Of a DNA stretch of 58,520 bases, positions 16,260-23,585 are shown one piece after another. Position numbers and translations under genes: made by a program. The notes beneath the pieces were generated by a model, which had not been told where the DNA came from, ran no database searches, and was given only the letters and a program-made list of their open reading frames with translations. How positions within the stretch are numbered: the stretch's first letter is position 1; every line of letters starts with the position of its first letter. Origin of the DNA: an uncultured Prevotellaceae bacterium (GTDB lineage Bacteria; Bacteroidota; Bacteroidia; Bacteroidales; Bacteroidaceae); contig CADCIB010000015.1 of NCBI GenBank assembly GCA_902801375.1, positions 1-58,520 of the forward strand, given 5' to 3'.

Positions 16260-18089
16260 CTATCCCTTTTTCTCGGCAATATGGCGGCGCAGACGGCTGT
16301 CGTATCCCCAGCGCACGATGCGCCGAGGCATCAGGCGGAATACAAGACGCATGATGGGATAGGCGTATTTAGGCGTGAAAAGTCCATATAGCCGGTAGAT
16401 GCCTCGCATGTAAATCTTGAACTCATTCCAAGCTTTCACTCTTCCGCGACGCTTGTAGACATCGTTGGCGCGGCGGAAGAAAAGCGTGATATCCGTAATG
16501 TTGCTGATCTGATAGCCGCTACAGACGGCATCATACCACAAGGCGATGTCCTGGCTGATGCGGTAGCGCTCATCGTAACGCAAGAAGGGCTTGCCGCTTT
16601 CACGCAACGAATTGTCGGCAGGCGTTGCAAACAATCGGCGTCGCATCATCACCGTGGGATGAGCCACGGGAGAGGCGCGATGGATCATGGCGCGGGCAGC
16701 CTCGGGCGAAGTGGGATAGCGGCGGATGTTGAGGCATTCTTCAGTTTCATCAAATTCCTGCATGGAACCGCCAAGGATATCCACTTCAGGGTGCTCCTGT
16801 AGGAATTGTTCCTGGCGTTCGAAGCGCTTGGGGTGCGAGCGGTCGTCGCTGTCCATGCGGGCGATGAGGGTTCCCTTTGTCTTTTCCAAACCTTTGTTCA
16901 GCGAGTGGGTGAGCCCCATGTTCTGTTCGTTGGAATAGACTTCCAGCGGCTGCCCTATTTCCTTCTTCCATTGGTCTATCACCTCCAGCAAAGCTGCTGG
17001 CAACGGACCATCTTCAATCAGCACAATCTGGTCGGGACGGCGTGTCTGCTCTGTCCAGATGCTCTGCATCGCTTCACTCAAAAAAGAAGGTTCGTCCTTG
17101 CCATAGACCGACATCAGCACACTGATGGTGGAGGCGGGGAGAGGAGACTGCTGCTGACGTTCCAAAGCCACACTATGTTGGTCGCCAGGGGATGGCTTAC
17201 ACGAAGAAAGGGTAGAAAAGGTGGACGGCCATGCTCGGAAGAATCCGTCGCGGATGCCGCGTAGCATCTGGCAGAGGTTCTGCCATCGTGGGCTGACGAA
17301 GAGCGGATAGAAGAAGAATTTCAGCAGGTAGGTCCACATGCAGTGCCATTTCCAAAAAAACGGAACATAGGGGCGCCGCAGAAGGACGAGAAAGTTCCTG
17401 TATTGATAGTAAAGGCGGAAGGCCGACGACTTCTTGAAAGGCATACGCGTAGGCTGCCCCTGCATGTGGCTGAAGGTCAGTTCGTGAACCATGAACGAGC
17501 GCATGCTGTGGAAATGCTCAGCGCGCCAACCCCATTCATTGTCTACTGCATCGATGAAGAGCGGTTCTTCGAAAAGTCCTACCTCGTCAAAGGCTGTCAG
17601 GCGAACCAGACTGAACGAGGAGATGATGCTGTGCACGAGGTCCACATGGTAGGCTTCTCCGTTGGTGTCGACAGTCAGTTTACGGATGACGTTGCGCGGT
17701 TTGTTATAATACGAACGTCCTGTTTTCTCGTTGATGGGCTTCGGACCGATGGCAGCAATGCGGTGGCCTTGTTGTTCCAAAATACTGCGAATAGCCTTGA
17801 GCCGCTCTACCAAATGCGCTGTTCCCCTGCTGTCCTGGTCACAGAAGAGCACATCGTCATAGCCTTTCTCCCGGAAATGACAGATTCCCCTATTCTGCGC
17901 GGCAGCGATGCCCATGTTCTGCAACAGAGGAACATAGACGATGCCTTTGCGCCCCTCGAAGTGGTCGGCCAAAGAGATGTCGGAGTTGTCAATCAGACAC
18001 ACCTCATCCACCTGCGGCAGAAGTTTCTCGAGCGCCTGTTCCAGCAGGGCGGTATCGGGGTGATATAGGATGATAATGGCACCAGTCAT
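16260..18089 (-). CDS. Two-domain glycosyltransferase (GT2-GT2 fusion)
   Basis: A 609-aa protein with two family-2 glycosyltransferases in one chain. The first (residues 1-300, AIIILYHPD, CLIDNSD, FCDQDSRG, acceptor-side DAVDNEWGWR) resembles rhamnosyltransferases of the RfbF/WbbL type. The second (residues about 322-600, ISVLMSVYGKDEPSFLSEAMQSIW, ARMDSDDRSHPKRFERQ, SQDIALWYD) is a classical GT2 with a DxDD nucleotide-sugar site. A Ser/Pro/Gln-rich linker (about 288-322) joins them. It is the last gene of the export operon. The fusion suggests two successive sugars added to one repeat unit. Confidence 0.85.
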   Translation of the reverse strand: MTGAIIILYHPDTALLEQALEKLLPQVDEVCLIDNSDISLADHFEGRKGIVYVPLLQNMGIAAAQNRGICHFREKGYDDVLFCDQDSRGTAHLVERLKAIRSILEQQGHRIAAIGPKPINEKTGRSYYNKPRNVIRKLTVDTNGEAYHVDLVHSIISSFSLVRLTAFDEVGLFEEPLFIDAVDNEWGWRAEHFHSMRSFMVHELTFSHMQGQPTRMPFKKSSAFRLYYQYRNFLVLLRRPYVPFFWKWHCMWTYLLKFFFYPLFVSPRWQNLCQMLRGIRDGFFRAWPSTFSTLSSCKPSPGDQHSVALERQQQSPLPASTISVLMSVYGKDEPSFLSEAMQSIWTEQTRRPDQIVLIEDGPLPAALLEVIDQWKKEIGQPLEVYSNEQNMGLTHSLNKGLEKTKGTLIARMDSDDRSHPKRFERQEQFLQEHPEVDILGGSMQEFDETEECLNIRRYPTSPEAARAMIHRASPVAHPTVMMRRRLFATPADNSLRESGKPFLRYDERYRISQDIALWYDAVCSGYQISNITDITLFFRRANDVYKRRGRVKAWNEFKIYMRGIYRLYGLFTPKYAYPIMRLVFRLMPRRIVRWGYDSRLRRHIAEKKG

Positions 18090-18138
18090 TTTTCTTCGTT
18101 TTCAGTCTTGCATACTTGTTCGTCCCCTTTTCGGAACC

Positions 18139-18990
18139 TTATCTTGGCGTAGCCTTCAGTCCTTTGCGAATGCCTCGCCACATGTGTACCCAGCATTTTA
18201 CGCCGCCCCTTACCAACAAGGGAAAATAGACGAGGCGCGCCAACTGCTTGATACCCGTCGCCACCTTCCATTGCAGTGGCGCATCGCGACGTCGAAGCAG
18301 CCACAGATAGTTGCGATATTGGTAGAAATAGCGGGGTGGAGCGGAAATGATGACACGATATTTTCCTATCTTCAGCTCGCGTTCTCCCACCTTATGCTCG
18401 ATGGTCAGTTGGGGCGTGATGCCGCAGACATAGTGTATACTGGCAGCCCGCCAACACCACTCGAAGTCTGTGTAGTCGAGAAACAGTTCGCTGGCCATCC
18501 GCCCCACATGAAAGATGGCTTGGTTGCTGATGCAACACCCAGACGAAACGACCTCACGCCGAGGGATGAACGAATCGGACAAGGGCTTGTCGCGATGAAT
18601 CGCCGAGCGGTACACCTCACCCGTACGACGGTTTACCTGCGTGGGACCCAGCAATGCCAGACGGTTTCCTTCCTGGACGATGCGCTCGAAGATTTCCACG
18701 ATTTGGCGTGGGTAGTCTGCCGACACACGGCTGTCCTGGTCGAGAAACACGAAATGCGTCACGTCCGACTTTCTCCGCATAAGCTCGATGCCGTAGTTCT
18801 GTGCAAAGCCCAACCCCATGTTAGCACCAAAGAAGGCATAGTGCATGTGGTTCACTTCATCGCCATCGAAACTGCGTTGGTCAGAATTGTCGACCACGCA
18901 TCCGCTCCACTGTTCTGACAGTCTGACCACCTGTTTCAGGTCGTCAGCCGTGGGATGATACAACACGATGACAAGCGCTATATGGTTCAT
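18139..18990 (-). CDS. Family-2 glycosyltransferase, rhamnosyltransferase-like
   Basis: A 283-aa protein with the GT2 fold: ALVIVLYHPTADDL, CVVDNSD, NMGLGFAQNYGIELM, FVFLDQDSR and DYTDFEWCWRA. It is clearly paralogous to the N-terminal half of the next gene's product (same LYHP, DNSD, DQDSR and WxWR motifs). It probably adds one sugar of the surface-polysaccharide repeat unit on the cytoplasmic membrane. Its start overlaps the wzy stop by 4 nt. Confidence 0.87.
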   Translation of the reverse strand: MNHIALVIVLYHPTADDLKQVVRLSEQWSGCVVDNSDQRSFDGDEVNHMHYAFFGANMGLGFAQNYGIELMRRKSDVTHFVFLDQDSRVSADYPRQIVEIFERIVQEGNRLALLGPTQVNRRTGEVYRSAIHRDKPLSDSFIPRREVVSSGCCISNQAIFHVGRMASELFLDYTDFEWCWRAASIHYVCGITPQLTIEHKVGERELKIGKYRVIISAPPRYFYQYRNYLWLLRRRDAPLQWKVATGIKQLARLVYFPLLVRGGVKCWVHMWRGIRKGLKATPR

Positions 18991-20201
18991 GGGGTTTCTT
19001 CAGGATGGTTTGAGAGGGTAAAACCTATGGTCTGCTGCAAGGTCAGGCCGATGATGACAATATATTGTATAAGTACAGAGAGGCTTAGGATGAGGTTCTC
19101 CTGATAGAATTGTAGCATCAGCGTCATGGCTACGTAGGCATAGAGACAGCGGCTGATGGCTCCGCCGTTGCGGCATTGGCGGTAGAGCCACCCCGTGAAC
19201 ACCCCGTAGACGGAGGCGAAGAAGGCCACACCGCGATAGCCGAAGTCCTGGAAAAAGGGTTGGAACACCGTGTAGACATTGGTCAGGATAGGCACCTGGA
19301 CAAACTCCTGCACTTTCTGTTCCACACCATAATGCCCAATTCCGAGTTTCGATAGCACGGCATAGAAGAACGCCAAGGTGCGTGAGCCGTATTGGTCGGT
19401 GAGCTTTTCCTGTACCTGTTCGAAAGCCACTGAAGGTGAGAGAATATAGACAGAGAGGAAATCCGTCAGACTTCGGGCGTTGTCGATATTGCCTCCGCTG
19501 CGCAGGAAATTAAACCCGTAGAACAGGAAGAACACGCCCAAGACAGAGAATACGATGCTGCGCAGGCGCACTCTACCTTTCTCGTAGAGCACGAACAGCG
19601 TCACCACGAGCATGAAAAACAATGCGCCCTTCTCCATGATGGCCACTGCGCATAGGATGTTGGCCAGTATGATGCAGGCCAGCTGCCAGCGCCCAATCTT
19701 CGGATAGCGCCACATGGCGATGATGAAAAGTGCCTGGTTCACGGCATTCACATATTTCAGGATGCCCTCTCCGGGCAGGTGGTAGTCGCTGTTGGCCAAG
19801 ATGCGCAGGTTATAAAGCATGTCGGCGGCATCGAACATCGACACCACACGATAGATGCCGTACACATACAACGGGGTGAACACCACGCTGATGAGGAAGA
19901 AACCGTTGAAGAACAAACGGTTCACAGGTAGGGATTGTCGTTGGCTTTCTGGTTGCGGACAATCGGGAAATGCGTAGTAGGTGATGATGGATGTGGCGCA
20001 AAGGATGGGCACCCACAGCGCTACGCAGGTGTAGAACCTGCTGCCTAAGGGGTAGAGCAGATGGCCGCTGATGAGGAACATGACGAGGATGACCGCCCAG
20101 ACGCCCGTCGTCAGCATCCACGGCGAAAAGGCATCGCCTATCTTGAAGACGACGAACAACGCCATTAGCGTCAGTAGCGATATGAGGAGTATCCACGTCA
20201 T
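18987..20201 (-). CDS. wzy: O-antigen/EPS polymerase, Wzy-like membrane protein
   Basis: A 404-aa protein with about 10-12 predicted membrane helices and little sequence motif content, as expected of Wzy. A large loop near residues 250-310 (DQYGSRTLAFF, GIGHYGVEQKVQEFVQVPILTNVYTVFQPFFQDFGYRG) resembles the oligosaccharide repeat-unit polymerases whose signature is an 'NVYT...DFG' segment. It polymerises lipid-linked repeat units in the periplasm. Operon position between wzx and glycosyltransferase genes supports the call. Confidence 0.8.
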   Translation of the reverse strand: MTWILLISLLTLMALFVVFKIGDAFSPWMLTTGVWAVILVMFLISGHLLYPLGSRFYTCVALWVPILCATSIITYYAFPDCPQPESQRQSLPVNRLFFNGFFLISVVFTPLYVYGIYRVVSMFDAADMLYNLRILANSDYHLPGEGILKYVNAVNQALFIIAMWRYPKIGRWQLACIILANILCAVAIMEKGALFFMLVVTLFVLYEKGRVRLRSIVFSVLGVFFLFYGFNFLRSGGNIDNARSLTDFLSVYILSPSVAFEQVQEKLTDQYGSRTLAFFYAVLSKLGIGHYGVEQKVQEFVQVPILTNVYTVFQPFFQDFGYRGVAFFASVYGVFTGWLYRQCRNGGAISRCLYAYVAMTLMLQFYQENLILSLSVLIQYIVIIGLTLQQTIGFTLSNHPEETP

Positions 20202-20204
20202 GAC

Positions 20205-21557
20205 TTATACATTGCTCTTGATGGGCGACGGTTTCCAAAGGCCTCTGGCCCGCCCATTGATGATTCTGCGATACTGTATCATGTTGACCACGGCCCCTGG
20301 AAGGTTCACCAGGCAGAGTGCCATAACGACGCCCTGCGTACCATACACCTTCCCCAGATGCCAGGCCAGGGGAATGTAGACCAGGGCCGCACCCACGGTG
20401 AACAGCAGTTGCAGGTTCAGGGCATTCAGACCGTTGAGGAAATAGCTGTAGCTCAGACTGAAAACGACAATCATCATATAGACCGCCATCGACAGGGAGA
20501 GTTGCATCGGTACTTCCACCTCGGCACCTACCCAGAGGCGATAGACGGGATTGGCCACCAATGCCATTGTTCCCAACAGCACGGCCACGCCTATGAGCAC
20601 AAGGTGCATCTTGTGCATCGACCGTCGAATCCACTCTACATCACCACGCGCATAGGCATCGGTGGTGGCGCTCCAATAGGGTACGGCCACGATGGAAAAC
20701 AGCATCATGGCCAGACTGAAATAGCGGTAGGCTACCTGATAAGGGGTCACCTGGGCCGGTGTGAGCAGTCGTGAGATGAGAAAATTGGATGAGGCGAACA
20801 GAACGATGCCTGCCACTTGGATGACGAAGAACTTCAGTCCTATCTGAAACAGTTCTTTCACGGTGGTCCATCGGAATTCTTTCCACGACGGGCGGAGGGC
20901 CGGATAGCGGTGGAAGGTGATGGGGAAGGCCACGGCATAAACCACCAGCGACGCTGATGTGTAGGCCAAAGCCACCCACCATAGGCGGTCGGTCAGGCTG
21001 TCCATTTGGCTCAGAGCGAAGACCAGTACCAAGGCCAGCGTCTGTCCGGCCACGACCAGGGCATTGTTGACAGCGGGCAATTGCAGGGCTTGGTAGATGT
21101 TGCCTACGAGTTTTAGGATGAAGATGCCGCTCACGAGGAGGGTGGTCATCACCATCACCTCGCGCAAATCGGGCACAAGGGCAGGACTGACGTTCATCCA
21201 GGCATACAGGTCGCCGTATCGGACGACGGCTATCAGCAGCAGCGCCACGGGGATGATGACCATCACGAGCATGAGGAAGGTGGACGACACGCATTCGCGC
21301 GCCTTTGCCCAATCGCCACAGGCCAGGTGGGCGGCCAACTTGTTGCGCAGACCATTTCCTAAGCCAATGTCAAACGACTCCACCCAGACGAGGAAGCTGG
21401 CAATGGTCATCCAGATGCCGTTCTTGTATTCGCCTAAGCACAGAAGAGTGGCAGGCACGAGCAAGAGCTGCACCAATCCCGCCCATCCTTTCACCAGAAA
21501 CGAGGCGAGGATGTTCTTCCGTAGGAGCGTCGTCCGTCTGTCACTTCTTTCTTCCAT
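20205..21557 (-). CDS. wzx: Polysaccharide flippase, Wzx-like (MATE/MOP superfamily)
   Basis: A 450-aa protein with 12 or more hydrophobic helices. The N-terminus is of the Wzx type (RKNILASFLVKGWAGLVQLLLVPATLL, then DIGLGNGLRNKLA around residue 65). Such proteins flip undecaprenyl-linked oligosaccharides across the inner membrane. Its first 17 nt overlap the preceding Wzz gene, and it is 3 nt from wzy. Confidence 0.85.
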   Translation of the reverse strand: MEERSDRRTTLLRKNILASFLVKGWAGLVQLLLVPATLLCLGEYKNGIWMTIASFLVWVESFDIGLGNGLRNKLAAHLACGDWAKARECVSSTFLMLVMVIIPVALLLIAVVRYGDLYAWMNVSPALVPDLREVMVMTTLLVSGIFILKLVGNIYQALQLPAVNNALVVAGQTLALVLVFALSQMDSLTDRLWWVALAYTSASLVVYAVAFPITFHRYPALRPSWKEFRWTTVKELFQIGLKFFVIQVAGIVLFASSNFLISRLLTPAQVTPYQVAYRYFSLAMMLFSIVAVPYWSATTDAYARGDVEWIRRSMHKMHLVLIGVAVLLGTMALVANPVYRLWVGAEVEVPMQLSLSMAVYMMIVVFSLSYSYFLNGLNALNLQLLFTVGAALVYIPLAWHLGKVYGTQGVVMALCLVNLPGAVVNMIQYRRIINGRARGLWKPSPIKSNV

Positions 21558-22479
21558 ACCTATTTATATATAGTACATACCACAGGGTGAGCATCCCTGC
21601 ATAGAACAACCACACCAAGAAATTGGCCACCCAATGGGGCCTTGCAGCATGAACGGGCACCACGCTCTCTTCTACGAGCGTGAAGGCAGCCGACTGCTTG
21701 CCCATGATGATTTCAGTTTGCTTGAGGCGTTGCGCCGCTTGTTCCTGCTCATTGAACATCCGTGCCGACTCCCGCTCAAGGTCTTCCTCGCGCACTTCCG
21801 CTGCGGGAGAGAGGTTGCCGTAGTGGGCATCGCGAAAAGCGGCCAGTGCCTTTTTTGCCTGTTGGTATTGGGCTGTGACTGCGGCCAATGCCTCTTTCTG
21901 TTTGCTTACCTCCTGACTGGCGCGCTCGCGGCGGTAGTGGCTGATGGAAGTTTGCAACTGTTGGGTCACAGAGTCGGCCAAAGCCTTCGACAGTTGCGCG
22001 TCGTGGGTCTCTGCCTGTATGGTGATGATGCCTGTCGACAAGTCAGTGGAGCACTTGATATGGCGGGCTATCCGTTCTTCCATCGATGCCCGTTCTATGA
22101 TTTGCCACCACGGTTTGGGCTCGTGGTGGGTGAAGTACTCTATCAGATGCACTTCTTTGTCTTTGCCTGGAATGCGGACAAGGGTATGGCCGACGCGGAT
22201 GAGAAACGAGGGCGTGTGCAGGATCTTGTCGTAGACAAAGGGGTCGGAGGTGAAGTCTTTTGCCACAGAAAAGTCCACACCCATGCGCGAAAGTTCCTCT
22301 GACAGTGGGTTGTAGAGAGCATCGTCGGCCTCCAGAAGGATGCGCGTCCGCGAGGTGTAGGCAGACGGGATGGACAGCGAGACCACAGTGCTACCCACCA
22401 AAGCCACAACGACCGACAGCAGCATGAGCCGTCGGTTGTCTTTGATGGTTTTCCAGGCACTGTCGCTCCCCATGTTCAT
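21541..22479 (-). CDS. Wzz-type chain-length determinant, second copy
   Basis: A 312-aa protein with two membrane helices (about residues 17-36, LMLLSVVVALVGSTVVSLSI, and about 288-306, FLVWLFYAGMLTLWYVLYI) flanking a periplasmic coiled-coil region with SHYRRERASQEVSKQKEALAAVTAQYQQAKKAL. No C-terminal tyrosine kinase domain is attached. This is the usual layout of Wzz regulators of polysaccharide length. It overlaps its partner wzz gene by 4 nt. Confidence 0.82.
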   Translation of the reverse strand: MNMGSDSAWKTIKDNRRLMLLSVVVALVGSTVVSLSIPSAYTSRTRILLEADDALYNPLSEELSRMGVDFSVAKDFTSDPFVYDKILHTPSFLIRVGHTLVRIPGKDKEVHLIEYFTHHEPKPWWQIIERASMEERIARHIKCSTDLSTGIITIQAETHDAQLSKALADSVTQQLQTSISHYRRERASQEVSKQKEALAAVTAQYQQAKKALAAFRDAHYGNLSPAAEVREEDLERESARMFNEQEQAAQRLKQTEIIMGKQSAAFTLVEESVVPVHAARPHWVANFLVWLFYAGMLTLWYVLYINRYGRKK

Positions 22480-23531
22480 GCTTGGCTAAGGGTGATGAGT
22501 TCGCTGCGTTTTTTCCAAAGAATCCATACCACACGCAGCACGAATCCCAACAGCAGGAAGACGGCGAGGATGAATATCTTGGGCATGTTGGCATGCTTCA
22601 CGGGCACCATAGCCTCCTGCAACACGGTGAAGGCGGGTGTCTTTTCCTGCACTTTCGCCTCGGCCATCTGCAATTGCTGCGCCACTTGGGTGTAGATGTT
22701 GTACTGCAGCTGCATGTCGTTCTCCAGTTCTTCCTGCCTCATGCGGGCCGATTCCAGAATCAGGTCGCGGTTGGCATCGGCATAGCCGCCGTATTTCTGG
22801 CGGGCATTGACATACTGGCGGCGGGCTTCCTCGAAGAGTTTCTTCATGTAGTCCAAGTCCTGGCGGGCCTTGTTCGTGCGGTAGTTGGTGATGAACACCT
22901 GCAGGCGCTCTTTCGCGGCATTGGCGATGGTGGCTGCCACCATCGGGTCCTGAGCCTCAACGGTGATGGAGATGACGCTCGTCTTCTTGTCCACCTGACA
23001 CACCACATCGTCGCTCACCTTCATGGCCACCTTGTATTCCTCGCGGGTGGGTTGCAGCGGATTGCGTTTCTGTCCTTTCTTGAGGGCATCGTCCGAAGCC
23101 TTCAGCCGCTGCACCATTTGCCCTATCCACCATGCGGGCCAAGACCACCAGGCGCGTCGCTGATGGTTTTTCAGATAGTCGTAGTAGTCGGTTTTTAGCG
23201 TGCCGTCCTTCGTAGTCACAGGCACTTCAAACAGTCCCATGCGGAAGCGCATGGCTCCGACCACCTCAGGATAGATTTCAGGATAGATGGCATCGCCCGT
23301 CATGTTGTTGCTGCCGTAGATACCTACCATCGAAGCCAGCGACGAAATGCTGGAGGCCATGCTGCTGCCAGTGGTCTCTGGGGCGAGCATCACCACCGAT
23401 TTGTAGGTCCTTGGGATGGAAAAAGCCACCACTACGCCCAGCACTGCAGCCACGAAGAGCCATAGTGCCAAGCGTCTTTTGTCCTTGCCGAGGGCTCTCA
23501 TTAGCCCCAAACTGTCTATCTTTATTTTCAT
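22476..23531 (-). CDS. Wzz-type chain-length determinant, first copy
   Basis: A 351-aa protein. Membrane helices lie at about residues 20-42 (RLALWLFVAAVLGVVVAFSI) and 318-338 (IFILAVFLLLGFVLRVVWIL), with periplasmic coiled coil between (QDLDYMKKLFEEARRQYVNARQKY). SIPRTYKSVVMLAPET after the first helix is the standard Wzz start. No kinase domain is present. Two adjacent, diverged Wzz proteins suggest either bimodal chain length or a heteromeric complex. Confidence 0.85.
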   Translation of the reverse strand: MKIKIDSLGLMRALGKDKRRLALWLFVAAVLGVVVAFSIPRTYKSVVMLAPETTGSSMASSISSLASMVGIYGSNNMTGDAIYPEIYPEVVGAMRFRMGLFEVPVTTKDGTLKTDYYDYLKNHQRRAWWSWPAWWIGQMVQRLKASDDALKKGQKRNPLQPTREEYKVAMKVSDDVVCQVDKKTSVISITVEAQDPMVAATIANAAKERLQVFITNYRTNKARQDLDYMKKLFEEARRQYVNARQKYGGYADANRDLILESARMRQEELENDMQLQYNIYTQVAQQLQMAEAKVQEKTPAFTVLQEAMVPVKHANMPKIFILAVFLLLGFVLRVVWILWKKRSELITLSQA

Positions 23532-23552
23532 TTTCTGATCCTTCTGGTAATC

Positions 23553-23577
23553 AAATCCCTCTCATTGGAGGGTTTGG
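23553..23577. repeat. Short GGAGGG-tail palindromic repeat
   Basis: CCCTC-TCATTG-GAGGG followed by TTTGGGGAGA lies between wza and the first wzz. The same arrangement (CCCCTC, short loop, GAGGGG, TTAGGGGGAGG) recurs at 58436-58463, so this is a dispersed element. Confidence 0.5.
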
Positions 23578-23585
23578 GGAGACCC

